This document shows positions 1 to 9,523 of a stretch of DNA of 64,000 nucleotides, one piece after another. Source of the stretch: Klebsiella quasivariicola (GTDB lineage Bacteria; Pseudomonadota; Gammaproteobacteria; Enterobacterales; Enterobacteriaceae); the NCBI RefSeq assembly GCF_002269255.1, contig NZ_CP022823.1:4960001-5024000 (forward strand). Direction: 5' to 3'. Position 1 is the stretch's first letter, and every line of letters starts with the position of its first letter. The notes under the pieces are model-generated. The model was not told the origin of the DNA, did no database searches, and saw nothing but the letters and a program-made list of their open reading frames with translations. The translations under genes and the position numbers were made by a program.

Positions 1-253
1 CCCACATCCACACGACGATACGTTTGTTTTTGCCTTGCTGCCTAGCTGAATCGTTAAAGCTAAAAACAATGTAGATCACATTTTATAGTGATAATTAGGC
101 AATATTTATCACAGTAATACGACATTAATCGCATTTAACATCATCAAATCGGCCACTTTCTCACCAGGTGAGGCGCTTCACATTTTCATCACCCCCATCC
201 CGGTAGATTTCACACGTCAACGACACAATCGATTCAGCAAAAAGGGAATAAAA
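1..253. other. Non-coding leader before the DUF4432 gene
   Basis: AT-rich stretch at the window edge with no supportable coding sequence. It should hold the promoter of the secreted epimerase-like gene that starts at 254. A TCACA motif near 75-80 resembles half of a CRP site, but the partner half is missing, so no operator is called. A purine-rich AAGGGAATA just before the ATG at 254 serves as ribosome binding site. Confidence 0.4.
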
Positions 254-1462
254 ATGAAAAAGACATTGGTTCTGACGACTATCGCCCTGCTGGTTTCCGG
301 CTCGGCCGCGGCAAAAACATGGGTGCTGACGAATGCTGACGAGGGGATGGATAAAGGAAACTGGCAGATCAGCAGCGATCAGCTGAAGGTGAAAGATCAT
401 GCGTTCAGCATTGAGCAAAAAGTCCTGCACGGCGGCAAGCAGGAAGGCAGCAAAATCCTCACCATTCACAGTAAAGACGGCCTGACCATCACTCTCAGCC
501 CAACCCGCGGCATGAACTTACTGCGTATTGAGGGTTTCGGCAGCCGGATGGGCTGGGATTCACCGGTTAAAGAGGTCGTCAACCCGGCGTTTATCAACCT
601 GGAAAGCCGCAACGGGCTGGGCTGGCTGGAAGGGTTCAACGAGATGATGGTCCGCTGCGGCTATGAATGGACCGGCCATCCGGTGACCGCGGACGGGCAG
701 ATTTATACCCTGCATGGCAAGGCCGGCAACACCCCGGCCTCGCGGGTAGAAGTCGAGGTGGCCGACAGCGCGCCGTATGAAATCCGCATCCGCGGGCTGG
801 TGAAAGAGAGCACCTTCAAAAAAGCCGATCTGCAGACCCTGACCGAACTGCGTTACGTGCCGGGCAGCAACAGCTTCAGCCTGCACGATGTCTTAACCAA
901 CCATGCCGACTATCCGCATGATTATCAGATCATCTACCACAGCAACTTCGGCACCCCAATTCTGGAAGAAGGCGCGCGTTTCCTCGCCCCGATGTCCAGC
1001 ATCAGCCCGTTCAATGATTACGCGAAGAGCGGGTTAAAAACCTGGCAAACCTATCAGGGGCCGACCAAAGACTTTGACGAGATGGTGTTTAATATTCAGC
1101 CGCTGGCTGATGAAAATCACCAGACCCTGGCCGCGGTGGTTAACAAAGCGGGCGATAAAGGGGCCTCCATTCAGTTCGACACCCGTCAGCTGCCGGTCCT
1201 GACGCTATGGAAAAATACCGACACCATCAAACAGGGCTACGTCACCGGTATTGAACCGGGCACCAGCTACGCCTATCCGGTCACCATTGAACGGGAACAA
1301 AAACGCGTGAAACAGCTGCAGCCGGGCGCCAGCGCGCAGTTTGATCTGACCTACACCCTGCTGCACGACAGCGCTCAGGTGGCCGCCGTTGAGCAGAAAA
1401 TCGCGCAGATTCAGGGCGACAATAACGTCGCAGAGAACGAGACGCCGATCGCCAAAGAGTAA
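254..1462 (+). CDS. Secreted DUF4432 aldose 1-epimerase-like protein
   Basis: 402 aa. The N-terminus is a classic Sec signal (MKK, hydrophobic core about residues 4-15, SGSAAA followed by KTW, probable cleavage near residue 20), so the mature protein should be periplasmic. The body has the DUF4432 / galactose-mutarotase-fold pattern: LSPTRGMNLLRI, GWDSP, then NGLGWLEGFNEMMVRCG and a later YHSNFGTP. Relatives act on, or are thought to act on, sugar anomers; the substrate here cannot be read from sequence. The C-terminus after about residue 375 is a charged, low-complexity tail. It stands alone, with no sugar operon next to it. Family assignment is fairly sure; function is not. A secreted member is unusual because most epimerase-like proteins are cytoplasmic. 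Confidence 0.75.
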   Translation: MKKTLVLTTIALLVSGSAAAKTWVLTNADEGMDKGNWQISSDQLKVKDHAFSIEQKVLHGGKQEGSKILTIHSKDGLTITLSPTRGMNLLRIEGFGSRMGWDSPVKEVVNPAFINLESRNGLGWLEGFNEMMVRCGYEWTGHPVTADGQIYTLHGKAGNTPASRVEVEVADSAPYEIRIRGLVKESTFKKADLQTLTELRYVPGSNSFSLHDVLTNHADYPHDYQIIYHSNFGTPILEEGARFLAPMSSISPFNDYAKSGLKTWQTYQGPTKDFDEMVFNIQPLADENHQTLAAVVNKAGDKGASIQFDTRQLPVLTLWKNTDTIKQGYVTGIEPGTSYAYPVTIEREQKRVKQLQPGASAQFDLTYTLLHDSAQVAAVEQKIAQIQGDNNVAENETPIAKE

Positions 1463-1509
1463 GGTGGTAACCAGTGAATTCCCGGAGCGGGGCAACGCAC
1501 CGTTCCGGG

Positions 1510-2040
1510 CTACTCCCGCCCCATCACCTCGCGCCCGAGCTCCCGGGCAAACTGCTGGTACTGTCGCTCATCGATCGGCTGCGGGTAGCTCAGCACCAGC
1601 AGCTCATGATCCGCGATGCCCTGATGATAGGTGGGATGACGATGCGCCCAAGGGTTAGCGTGAAATCCCATCGACTGATAAAAGCGCAGCCGCTTGTGGG
1701 CGATTGCCGTGGTCAGCGGATCGATTTCCAGAATAGTCAGCGGCGCACGCGTCAGGATCTGCGCCAGCAGCTGTTTACCATAGCCGCGGGAGCGCAACGT
1801 ATCATCGATCGCCAGATGTTCGATATAGCAGTAGCCGGCAAACTGCCAGCAGCCGCTGAGGCCGACAAAGACGCCTTCATCAAACCACGCTTCCAGCGCG
1901 TAGTGCGGGTGGCTCAGCGCCTGAAGTTTGGCGTCGCTTTCGCGCTGCTCGTGCCACGGAAAGGCCCGGGCGTAGAGCGCATCCAGCGTGGCGAAATGGG
2001 GCGAGTCGGTAGAACGTAATCTTTCGCAGGTCAGCATCAC
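1510..2040 (-). CDS. GNAT-family N-acetyltransferase
   Basis: 176 aa, usual GNAT length. The acetyl-CoA binding signature is visible as TLRSRGYGKQLLAQIL (R-x-x-G-x-G type), preceded by a beta-strand GYCYIEHLAID and followed by ALTILEIDPL and RLRFYQSMGF, the standard motif A/B order. The acceptor substrate is unknown. It lies downstream of mpl on the same strand but is separated by a terminator-like hairpin, so it is probably transcribed on its own. Two adjacent ATG codons make the exact start uncertain by one residue. Confidence 0.8.
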   Translation of the reverse strand: MMLTCERLRSTDSPHFATLDALYARAFPWHEQRESDAKLQALSHPHYALEAWFDEGVFVGLSGCWQFAGYCYIEHLAIDDTLRSRGYGKQLLAQILTRAPLTILEIDPLTTAIAHKRLRFYQSMGFHANPWAHRHPTYHQGIADHELLVLSYPQPIDERQYQQFARELGREVMGRE

Positions 2041-2065
2041 ACAATCCCTGGTGGTGAAAATAAAA

Positions 2066-2086
2066 CTGCCCTCACGCGGAGGGCAG
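2066..2086 (-). terminator. Rho-independent terminator after mpl
   Basis: Inverted repeat CTGCCCTC / GAGGGCAG with a short loop. Read on the minus strand it is followed by a T-rich run (TTTTATTTT), directly after the mpl stop codon. Confidence 0.8.
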
Positions 2087-2105
2087 TAACCGGAGGCGTT
2101 CGCGC

Positions 2106-3479
2106 TTACTCTGCCGCCGCCGCTTTTTGCGCCAGCTTATCCAGCAGTTTCTGATGAATGCCGCCGAAGCCGCCGTTGCTCATCACCAGGATATGGTCGC
2201 CCGGGTGGGCGGTTTTGACCACCATCTCCGCCAGGGTATCGACGTCGGCGCTCCAGTGCGCCGGCTGGACGCAGGCTTCCGCCACTTCCGCCACCTGCCA
2301 CGGAATATGCTGCGGCTGCAGGAGGAACACTTCATCGGCGCGGCCGAGAGACGGCGCCAGGTCGTCTTTGCAGATGCCCATTTTCATGGTGTTGGAGCGC
2401 GGCTCCAGCACGGCCAGAATACGCGCGGTGCCGCCCACTTTGCCGCGCAGCGCCTGCAGCGTGGCGAGGATCGCCGTCGGATGATGGGCGAAATCGTCAT
2501 ACACGGTGACGCCGTTGGCTTCCCCGCGCAGCTCCAGGCGACGGCGGGCGTTGATAAAGCTGCCCAGCGCATTCGCGGCATCTGCCGGCAGCACGCCGAC
2601 GTGACGCGCCGCGGCAATCGCCATCAGGCCGTTATGCATATTATGCTCACCGACCAGCGTCCACTTCACCTCGCCAACCTTTTCGCCATCGAGCAGGACT
2701 TCCCACTGTGAGGCGTCGGTATTCAGTTTTTTCGCCAGCCAGTGGCCCTGCTCGCCCACCAGCTCCTGTTCGCTCCAGCAGCCCATCGCCATCACCTGCT
2801 TCAGATTGATGTCGTTCTCCGGCAGGATAATTTTGCCTTTGCCCGGCACGATGCGCACCAGATGGTGGAACTGTTTCTGAATCGCCTTCAGGTCGTCAAA
2901 GATATCCGCGTGGTCGAACTCAAGGTTGTTGAGGATCAGCGTCCGCGGGCAGTAGTGAACAAACTTGGAGCGCTTGTCGAAGAAGGCGCAGTCGTATTCA
3001 TCTGCTTCAATGACGAAGAACGGGCTGTCGCCCAGGCGCGCGGAGACGTCGAAATTGCCCGGAACGCCGCCAATCACGAAGCCCGGTTTATAGCCGCAGG
3101 CTTCAAGGATCCAGGTCGCCATGCCGGCGGTGGTGGTTTTGCCGTGGGTCCCGGCGACGGCCAGCACCCAGCGATCGCGCAGCACGAAGTCGTGCAGCCA
3201 CTGCGGGCCGGACATATACGGAATATTGTTTTCCAGCACCGCTTCAACGCACGGGTTGCCGCGGGTCATGGCGTTACCGATGATCACCAGATCCGGCCGG
3301 GGCTCCAGCTGGCTGGGGTCATAACCCTGAATTAAATCAATCCCCTGGTTTTCCAGCAGGGTGCTCATCGGCGGATAGACGTTAGCATCCGACCCCGTTA
3401 CCTCATGACCGAGGGAGCGCGCCAGCATGGCCAGGCCCCCCATAAACGTGCCACAGATTCCTAAAATATGAATGCGCAT
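2106..3479 (-). CDS. mpl: UDP-MurNAc:L-Ala-gamma-D-Glu-meso-DAP ligase
   Basis: 457 aa, the same length as E. coli Mpl. This cytoplasmic ATP-dependent ligase reattaches the recycled murein tripeptide to UDP-N-acetylmuramate, feeding peptidoglycan recycling. Visible Mur-ligase features: N-terminal Rossmann-like MRIHILGICGTFMGG, the P-loop VAGTHGKTTTAGM near residues 110-120, the central ADEYDCAFFDKRSKF segment, and the C-terminal domain with VYDDFAHHPTAI and EPRSNTMKMG. Divergent from fbp, as in E. coli. Nothing unusual. Confidence 0.97.
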   Translation of the reverse strand: MRIHILGICGTFMGGLAMLARSLGHEVTGSDANVYPPMSTLLENQGIDLIQGYDPSQLEPRPDLVIIGNAMTRGNPCVEAVLENNIPYMSGPQWLHDFVLRDRWVLAVAGTHGKTTTAGMATWILEACGYKPGFVIGGVPGNFDVSARLGDSPFFVIEADEYDCAFFDKRSKFVHYCPRTLILNNLEFDHADIFDDLKAIQKQFHHLVRIVPGKGKIILPENDINLKQVMAMGCWSEQELVGEQGHWLAKKLNTDASQWEVLLDGEKVGEVKWTLVGEHNMHNGLMAIAAARHVGVLPADAANALGSFINARRRLELRGEANGVTVYDDFAHHPTAILATLQALRGKVGGTARILAVLEPRSNTMKMGICKDDLAPSLGRADEVFLLQPQHIPWQVAEVAEACVQPAHWSADVDTLAEMVVKTAHPGDHILVMSNGGFGGIHQKLLDKLAQKAAAAE

Positions 3480-3654
3480 TCGTCATTTCCTTCTCTTATC
3501 CGGGGCACATTTTACCCATATCCCGGGCCCTGGCGAAATGCATTTCAGGCGAATCTGTATTTTGCTGGCGCGATTCACCAGTGCGCACTTTTTTGATTCT
3601 TTGTTAAGATTGTTGCGTTCGTTTTACTCAACATAAAAATGCAGGGAACGAGTT

Positions 3655-4653
3655 ATGAAAACGTTAGGTGAGTTTATTGTTGAAAAGCAGCACGAGTTCT
3701 CCCACGCCACCGGTGAGCTGACTGCTTTGTTGTCAGCAATAAAGTTGGGCGCCAAGATCATCCACCGCGATATCAACAAGGCCGGTCTGGTCGATATCCT
3801 GGGTGCCAGCGGTGCTGAAAACGTTCAGGGCGAGGTTCAGCAAAAACTCGATCTGTTCGCTAATGAAAAATTAAAAGCCGCACTGCGAGCACGCGATATT
3901 GTTGCCGGGATCGCCTCCGAAGAAGAAGATGAAATTGTCGTCTTCGAAGGGTGTGAACACGCCAAATACGTGGTGCTGATGGACCCTCTGGATGGCTCCT
4001 CTAACATCGACGTTAACGTCTCTGTCGGCACGATTTTCTCCATCTACCGCCGCGTCACGCCTGTCGGCACGCCGGTGACAGAAGAAGACTTCCTGCAGCC
4101 GGGTAACAGGCAGGTGGCCGCGGGCTATGTGGTCTACGGCTCTTCGACGATGCTGGTGTATACCACCGGCTGCGGCGTCCATGCCTTCACCTACGACCCG
4201 TCCCTCGGCGTCTTCTGTCTGTGTCAGGAGCGCATGCGCTTCCCGGAGAAGGGCAATACCTACTCCATCAACGAAGGCAACTACATCAAATTCCCGCAGG
4301 GCGTGAAGAAGTACATTAAGTACTGCCAGGAAGAGGACAAAGCGACTCAGCGTCCTTATACCTCACGCTATATCGGCTCGCTGGTGGCGGACTTCCACCG
4401 CAACCTGCTGAAGGGCGGCATCTATCTCTATCCGAGCACCGCCAGCCACCCGGACGGTAAACTGCGCCTGCTGTATGAATGCAACCCGATGGCCTTCCTC
4501 GCCGAACAGGCGGGCGGTAAGGCCAGCGACGGTAAAGAGCGTATTCTGGATATTATTCCGGAAAGCCTGCACCAGCGCCGCTCGTTCTTCGTCGGCAACA
4601 ACCACATGGTGGAAGACGTCGAGAACTTTATTAAAGCGTTCCCGGACGCCTAA
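3655..4653 (+). CDS. fbp: Fructose-1,6-bisphosphatase, class I
   Basis: 332 aa, matching E. coli Fbp. It hydrolyses fructose-1,6-bisphosphate to fructose-6-phosphate in gluconeogenesis and is a Mg2+-dependent, AMP-inhibited tetramer. Motifs: ASEEEDEIV (metal-binding Glu cluster), MDPLDGSSNIDVNVSVGTIFSIY (the FBPase/IMPase D-P-L-D-G-S motif), YGSSTMLVYT, and near the C-terminus KLRLLYECNPMAFLAEQAGGKASDG, which carries the substrate and metal residues. Start ATG follows GGGAACGAG. Convergent with yjfF, with a shared terminator between them. Confidence 0.98.
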   Translation: MKTLGEFIVEKQHEFSHATGELTALLSAIKLGAKIIHRDINKAGLVDILGASGAENVQGEVQQKLDLFANEKLKAALRARDIVAGIASEEEDEIVVFEGCEHAKYVVLMDPLDGSSNIDVNVSVGTIFSIYRRVTPVGTPVTEEDFLQPGNRQVAAGYVVYGSSTMLVYTTGCGVHAFTYDPSLGVFCLCQERMRFPEKGNTYSINEGNYIKFPQGVKKYIKYCQEEDKATQRPYTSRYIGSLVADFHRNLLKGGIYLYPSTASHPDGKLRLLYECNPMAFLAEQAGGKASDGKERILDIIPESLHQRRSFFVGNNHMVEDVENFIKAFPDA

Positions 4654-4664
4654 GCGCCCTGCCC

Positions 4665-4690
4665 GCTCCTCCCGCGCCTGCGGGAGGAGC
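4665..4690. terminator. Hairpin between fbp and yjfF
   Basis: Perfect 10-bp stem GCTCCTCCCG / CGGGAGGAGC between two convergent genes, followed on the plus strand by ATTTCTC. Likely terminates fbp and possibly the ytf operon from the other side. The T-run is weak. Confidence 0.7.
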
Positions 4691-4695
4691 ATTTC

Positions 4696-5694
4696 TCATT
4701 GAGTCCCCGCTCCGCTCACCCGCGTCACCGTTGCATTCTGCCGATTTTCCCACAGCACCGTCAGTCCACGCTGTAGCGCGATAAAGATAAACAGCAAAAT
4801 ACCGATGGCGATTTTCGTCCACCATGAACTGAGGGTGCCATCGAAGTTAATGTAGGTCTGAATCAGCCCCTGAATCGCCACCCCGAACAGCGTCCCCAGC
4901 ACAGTCCCAACGCCGCCGCTGAGCAGCGTACCGCCGATCACCACCGAGGCAATCGCGTCCAGCTCCACGCCGACGCCCGCCAGCGCATAGCCCGCCTGGG
5001 TATAAATGGAAAAGACGATCCCGGCCAGCGTCGCCAGCCCGGTGGAGAGCATATAGATACGGATCGTGGCGCTACGGGTGGAAATCCCCATTAAATTCGC
5101 CGACGTCGCGTTGCCGCCGATGGCATACACCTGGTTGCCAAAACGGGTGCGATGGGCGACAAAAATACCGGCTACCACCACCAGCAGCATCAGCAGCCCC
5201 ATGGCGCTGAGACGACCGCCGCCGGGAATGGTCCATGCCAGCCCGGACAAGGTGTCGTACACCGGATGGTTAATCGGGATCGACTCCTCTGACACCAGAT
5301 AGCTCACGCCGCGCAGGAAGAACATGCCGGCGAGGGTGATGATAAAGGCCGGGATCTTCAGGGCGTCAATCAGCAGCCCCATAAACGCGCCGAAGGCGCA
5401 GCCCATCACCAGCACCAGCGGAAAGGCCACCAGCGGCGAAATTCCCCAAAAGCCAATCGCTTTGGCGAGGAAGACGCCGGTAAAGGCGATCACCGACCCC
5501 ACCGACAGATCGATCCCGCCGGAGAGGATCACAAAGGTCATGCCCACGGCGATGATCCCGAGGAAGGCGTTATCCGTCAGGATATTGCAGATCACCCGCG
5601 TTGAGGCAAAACCGGGGAACTGGGTCAGGCAGTAGAGGTAGCCCAGCACAAACACCGCAAGGGTGATCATCAATGGTAAATTACGTTTTATCAT
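4696..5694 (-). CDS. yjfF: Galactofuranose ABC transporter permease
   Basis: 332 aa inner-membrane permease of the ribose/galactose (BPD_transp_2) class with about 8-10 hydrophobic segments. It carries the family motif VGMTFVILSGGIDLSVGSVIAFTG and a second Gly-rich segment IASVVIGGTLLSGGVGTVLGTLFG, the cytoplasmic loop that contacts the ATPase. In E. coli YtfQ-YtfR-YtfT-YjfF import D-galactofuranose. The gene overlaps the end of ytfT by 14 nt, implying translational coupling, and is last in the operon. Confidence 0.95.
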   Translation of the reverse strand: MIKRNLPLMITLAVFVLGYLYCLTQFPGFASTRVICNILTDNAFLGIIAVGMTFVILSGGIDLSVGSVIAFTGVFLAKAIGFWGISPLVAFPLVLVMGCAFGAFMGLLIDALKIPAFIITLAGMFFLRGVSYLVSEESIPINHPVYDTLSGLAWTIPGGGRLSAMGLLMLLVVVAGIFVAHRTRFGNQVYAIGGNATSANLMGISTRSATIRIYMLSTGLATLAGIVFSIYTQAGYALAGVGVELDAIASVVIGGTLLSGGVGTVLGTLFGVAIQGLIQTYINFDGTLSSWWTKIAIGILLFIFIALQRGLTVLWENRQNATVTRVSGAGTQ

Positions 5695-6706
5695 GGCCGC
5701 GTACCCCTTTCAGTAAACCGATAAAGCGCGGCGACTGGACAATCAGTACGCACAGCACCACCACCGCTTTCACCACCTGGTTGAGCTCCGGCGGGAAGCC
5801 GGAGAGCAAAATCCCGGTGTTCATTCCCTGGATAATCAGCGCCCCCACCACCGAGAGCAGCAGGTTAAAGCGCCCGCCCATCAGCGAGGCGCCGCCGATG
5901 ACCACCGCCAGAATGGCGTCCAGCTCAAGCCATAGCCCGGCGTTATTGGCATCCGCGCCGCGGATGTCCGCCGCCACGATGATCCCGGCGATCGCCGCGC
6001 AGACGCCGCTCAGGACATAGGCCAGCATCACCACGATGCGGGTATTGACGCCGGCGTTTTTCGCCGCGCGGATGTTGATCCCTACCGCCTCAATAAACAT
6101 GCCCAGCGCCGTTTTACGGGTAAACAGCCAGAACAGCAGCAGCGTAGCTGCGGCGACGATCACCGGCGTCGGAAACAGCAGAAACGATCCGCTGCCGAGC
6201 CACGCCAGGGCCGGGGAATCAAAGGTGACGATCTGCCCGGCGGTGATCAACTGCGCCACCCCGCGCCCGGCCACCATCAGGATCAGCGTCGCCACAAAGG
6301 GCTGGATCTTAAGGACCGCCACGAGGATGCCGTTCCACAGCCCGGCCAGCGCACCGGCCCCCAGCGAGGCCAGCACCACCACCGCCAGGCTGTGCCCGGC
6401 GACGGTCATCGAGGCGGCCGTTGCGCCGGCAATCGCCATCACCGCCCCCACTGACAGGTCGATGCCGCCGGTGGCGATCACCAGCGTCATGCCGATGGCC
6501 AGCAGCGCCACCGGCGCGGCGCGGTTAAGAATATCGATCGGGCTGCCAAACAGGCGGCCATCCTGGAGCACCACCTGATAAAAATGGGGCGCCACCAGGC
6601 TGTCGACCAGCAACACCAGCAGCAGGGCAATAATCTGCGGGGTACCCTTCGGCCAGCTGAAGCGTCGCTTCTCCGGGCCGGTTTGCGAAAGAGATCGAGG
6701 CATCAT
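5681..6706 (-). CDS. ytfT: Galactofuranose ABC transporter permease
   Basis: 341 aa, second permease of the importer and partner of YjfF. It shows the same signature, IGMTLVIATGGIDLSVGAVMAIAG, and AILAVVIGGASLMGGRFNLLLSVVG. The first 17 residues are polar and basic before transmembrane segment 1. Two Met codons in a row (MMPRS) leave the start uncertain by one codon. It lies 10 nt downstream of ytfR. Confidence 0.95.
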   Translation of the reverse strand: MMPRSLSQTGPEKRRFSWPKGTPQIIALLLVLLVDSLVAPHFYQVVLQDGRLFGSPIDILNRAAPVALLAIGMTLVIATGGIDLSVGAVMAIAGATAASMTVAGHSLAVVVLASLGAGALAGLWNGILVAVLKIQPFVATLILMVAGRGVAQLITAGQIVTFDSPALAWLGSGSFLLFPTPVIVAAATLLLFWLFTRKTALGMFIEAVGINIRAAKNAGVNTRIVVMLAYVLSGVCAAIAGIIVAADIRGADANNAGLWLELDAILAVVIGGASLMGGRFNLLLSVVGALIIQGMNTGILLSGFPPELNQVVKAVVVLCVLIVQSPRFIGLLKGVRGHDKT

Positions 6707-6716
6707 GAGTTACTCC

Positions 6717-8219
6717 TTATGCCGCAATAGCGTTCATGATCGCCGGTACAGAGAGCTCGGCGAGCGGGATCTCCGCCACCTGTCGGCGATCGCGCATGAT
6801 AATGACCCGATCGGCGTAACCCACCAGCTCCTCCAGTTCAGAGGAGATAACCAGCAGCGCCAGACCATCGGCGCAGAGGGTTTCAATCAGGCGAATAATT
6901 TCCGCATGGGCGCCGACGTCGATGCCGCGGGTCGGCTCATCGAGGATCAGGAACTGCGGTTTGGTCAGCAACCAGCGGGAGAGCAGTACCTTCTGCTGAT
7001 TGCCGCCGGAGAGAAACTCGATCGGCTGCTCCGCGCTCGGGGTACGGATCCCCAGCTGGCGAATAAAGCGCTCGGCGATCTCGTTCTGTTCACGCCGGGG
7101 GATCGGCCGCAGCCAGCCGCGCTGCGCCTGCAGGGCCAGGACGATATTTTCCCGCACCGAAGCGGCGGCGATAATGGCGTCGGTTTTGCGATCTTCAGGA
7201 CAGAAGCCGATCCCGAGGCAGGAAGCCTGATGCGGGGAGCGCAGGGTCTGCGGTTTGCCTTTGATCCACGCCTTCCCGCTATCCGCCGTTTTAATACCGA
7301 AGATCACCTCGGCGGTTTCCGTGCGTCCGGAACCCAGCAGGCCGGCGAGGCCCACAATTTCGCCCGGACGGACCTGCAGGTCGAACGGCGCGATAGTGCC
7401 TTTTTTACCGTAGCCTTCAAACGCCGCCACCGGCTTATCGCTCAGCAGGGTACGGCCCGCCCGCTGCAGGGCATTGTGGTCCAGTTCGCGACCCAGCATC
7501 ATTTTCACCAGCTCAATCTGCGGTAGCTCGCGAGTCTCGCGGCAGCCGACGAAACTGCCGTTGCGCAGCACGGTGATGCGATCGCTGACCGCATAGACCT
7601 GGTCGAGAAAATGGGTGACGAAGATTAGGCTGACGCCGTTATCCCTGAGCTGGCGCATCAGGGTGAACAGCATCTCCACCTCCTGGGTATCGAGGCTGGC
7701 GGTGGGCTCGTCGAGGATCAGCACTTTGGCCGACAGGTCGATGGCCCGACAGATAGCGACGATCTGCTGCATCGCCACCGAAAAGCGGTTCAGCGGTTCG
7801 CGCACGTCGAGAGAAAAGCCGTAGGAGGCCATCAGCGCCGTCGCCCGCGCCTCCATCTCTTTGCGTCGCAGCAGGCCAAACCGCCGCGGCTCACGGCCGA
7901 TGAACAGGTTATCCGCCACCGACATATTGGGTAGCAGGTTCACTTCCTGGTAGACGGTGCCAATCCCCAGCTGCTGGGCATGGGCGGTATTTTTGGGCGA
8001 AATAGCCTGGCCTTCCAGCCAGATGGTGCCGCGATCGGCATGATAAACGCCGGTAAGCGCTTTGATCAGCGTCGATTTTCCGGCGCCGTTTTCGCCCAAC
8101 AGGGCCATGATTTCGCCGCGCCGCAGGCTAAAGTTGACGTTATCCAGCGCCTTAACGCCGGGGAAGAATTTACTGAGTCCTTCGGTGCGAAGGATCTCCT
8201 GGTGTGCCTCGGCGCTCAT
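6717..8219 (-). CDS. ytfR: Galactofuranose ABC transporter ATP-binding protein
   Basis: 500 aa with two fused ABC domains, as in RbsA/MglA. First nucleotide-binding domain: Walker A GENGAGKST near residue 45, Walker B VLILDEPTASLD. Second domain: degenerate Walker A GLLGSGRTE, signature EFLSGGNQQKVLLSRWL, Walker B FLILDEPTRGIDVGAHAE. I chose the ATG at 8219 (MSAEAHQEIL) rather than an upstream GTG at 8231: it gives the 500-aa length of E. coli YtfR and lies downstream of an AAAGGTG ribosome site. Confidence 0.95.
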   Translation of the reverse strand: MSAEAHQEILRTEGLSKFFPGVKALDNVNFSLRRGEIMALLGENGAGKSTLIKALTGVYHADRGTIWLEGQAISPKNTAHAQQLGIGTVYQEVNLLPNMSVADNLFIGREPRRFGLLRRKEMEARATALMASYGFSLDVREPLNRFSVAMQQIVAICRAIDLSAKVLILDEPTASLDTQEVEMLFTLMRQLRDNGVSLIFVTHFLDQVYAVSDRITVLRNGSFVGCRETRELPQIELVKMMLGRELDHNALQRAGRTLLSDKPVAAFEGYGKKGTIAPFDLQVRPGEIVGLAGLLGSGRTETAEVIFGIKTADSGKAWIKGKPQTLRSPHQASCLGIGFCPEDRKTDAIIAAASVRENIVLALQAQRGWLRPIPRREQNEIAERFIRQLGIRTPSAEQPIEFLSGGNQQKVLLSRWLLTKPQFLILDEPTRGIDVGAHAEIIRLIETLCADGLALLVISSELEELVGYADRVIIMRDRRQVAEIPLAELSVPAIMNAIAA

Positions 8220-8300
8220 AATCGATGTCACCTTTAAATGATGTCAGGTTACCCCGGGTCGCGCTGGGCTTCCCGGGGTTACTGGAACGCTGCTTTTTAC

Positions 8301-8320
8301 CTTCTCCCACCGGGGAGAGG
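8301..8320. repeat. Intergenic inverted repeat between ytfQ and ytfR
   Basis: Pyrimidine/purine mirror-like element CTTCTCCCAC / CGGGGAGAGG in the 123-bp gap between ytfQ and ytfR. It resembles the small dispersed intergenic palindromes of enterobacteria. In E. coli such structures reduce expression downstream of a highly expressed binding-protein gene; that role here is inference. Confidence 0.35.
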
Positions 8321-8342
8321 GTTGGAATGAGGGGATCCCCAC

Positions 8343-9299
8343 TCAGTAACCCATATTTTTCTTCTTCTCTAACTCTTCTTTCGCCGTATCCGGCAGATAC
8401 AGCGTCGATTTGGTAATGGTCAGCTTCTCAGGCAGGGTGCCGTCTTTTTTGTATTTCTCCAGCGCATCAAACGCCGGACCGGCCATATTTGGCGTCAGTT
8501 CGACGCTGGCGTTGGCTTCACCAGCGATCATGGCTTTATAGATATCCGGCACGCCGTCGATGGAGCCCGTGAGGATATCTTTGCCCGGCTTCAGACCCGC
8601 CTCTTTAATGGCCTGGATGGCGCCGATTACCATGTCATCGTTATGGGCGAAGACCATGCAGATGTTTTTGCCGTTATTCTCAGCTTTGATAAAGCTCTCC
8701 ATGACCTCTTTCCCTTTGCTGCGGGTGAAGTCGCCGGACTGAGAGCGGATAATTTTGATATTCGACGCTTTGGCAATCGCGTCGGCGAACCCTTTCTTAC
8801 GATCGATGGCCACGCTGGCCCCAACGGTGCCCTGCAGTTCAACGACGTTACACGGCTTACCGTCGACGGTTTTCACCAGCCAGTCGCCAATCAGCTGGCC
8901 TTCCAGCACGTTGTTGGCGGTCACGGTGGTCATGTAGAGATCTTTATCTTTAACATCAATGGAACGGTCGAGGAGGAAGACCGGGATCTTGGCCTCTTTC
9001 GCCTCTTTCAGCACCGGTTCCCAGCCGGTGGCCACCACCGGTGCAATGAAGATCGCGTCGACCCCTTGAGCGATAAAGGAACGCACTGCTTTGATCTGGT
9101 TTTCCTGTTTTTGCTGACCATCAGCGATCTTCAGGGTGATACCGCGCTTGGCGGCCTCCTCTTTCGCGACGCTGGTTTCCGCCGCACGCCAGCCGGATTC
9201 AGAACCGACCTGCGAAAAACCTACGGTTAGCGGGGCAGCTATCGCCATAGACGACATAGCTGCGGAAACTGCTGTGACAAGAAGTAAGCGCTTCCACAT
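8343..9299 (-). CDS. ytfQ: Galactofuranose periplasmic binding protein
   Basis: 318 aa, the E. coli YtfQ length. The signal peptide is residues 1-21 (MWKRLLLVTAVSAAMSSMAIA, then APLTVGF). The mature part is a type I periplasmic binding protein of the ribose-binding (Peripla_BP_4) class: VGFSQVGSESGWRAAE, QGVDAIFIAPVVATGW, PVFLLDRSIDV, then VFAHNDDMVIGAIQAIKEAG and ILTGSIDGVPDIYKAM. First gene of the operon, separated from ytfR by a gap with a palindrome. Confidence 0.96.
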   Translation of the reverse strand: MWKRLLLVTAVSAAMSSMAIAAPLTVGFSQVGSESGWRAAETSVAKEEAAKRGITLKIADGQQKQENQIKAVRSFIAQGVDAIFIAPVVATGWEPVLKEAKEAKIPVFLLDRSIDVKDKDLYMTTVTANNVLEGQLIGDWLVKTVDGKPCNVVELQGTVGASVAIDRKKGFADAIAKASNIKIIRSQSGDFTRSKGKEVMESFIKAENNGKNICMVFAHNDDMVIGAIQAIKEAGLKPGKDILTGSIDGVPDIYKAMIAGEANASVELTPNMAGPAFDALEKYKKDGTLPEKLTITKSTLYLPDTAKEELEKKKNMGY

Positions 9300-9523
9300 A
9301 AGGGTATCCTCGTAGGGTTATTGTTGGTTAAAGTCTCACCTGCGGACAAACTATAGACAATCGGTGATGTAACTGAATGCGTTACATCACACTTCAAAAA
9401 AGTAAATGAGATGTTAATGATGGCCCCGCTGCCCAGCGGAGAGCCGATAAGGCTTCGCAGGGAGCGCGGCTGTTGCGGTTTATGACGTTTTTTTAAGCAG
9501 TTTGATAAATCAATCACATGCAA

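Noticed and set aside
60..110. CRP site before the DUF4432 gene
   Set aside because: Only one TCACA half is present at the right place; the opposite TGTGA half is not found at 6-bp spacing.
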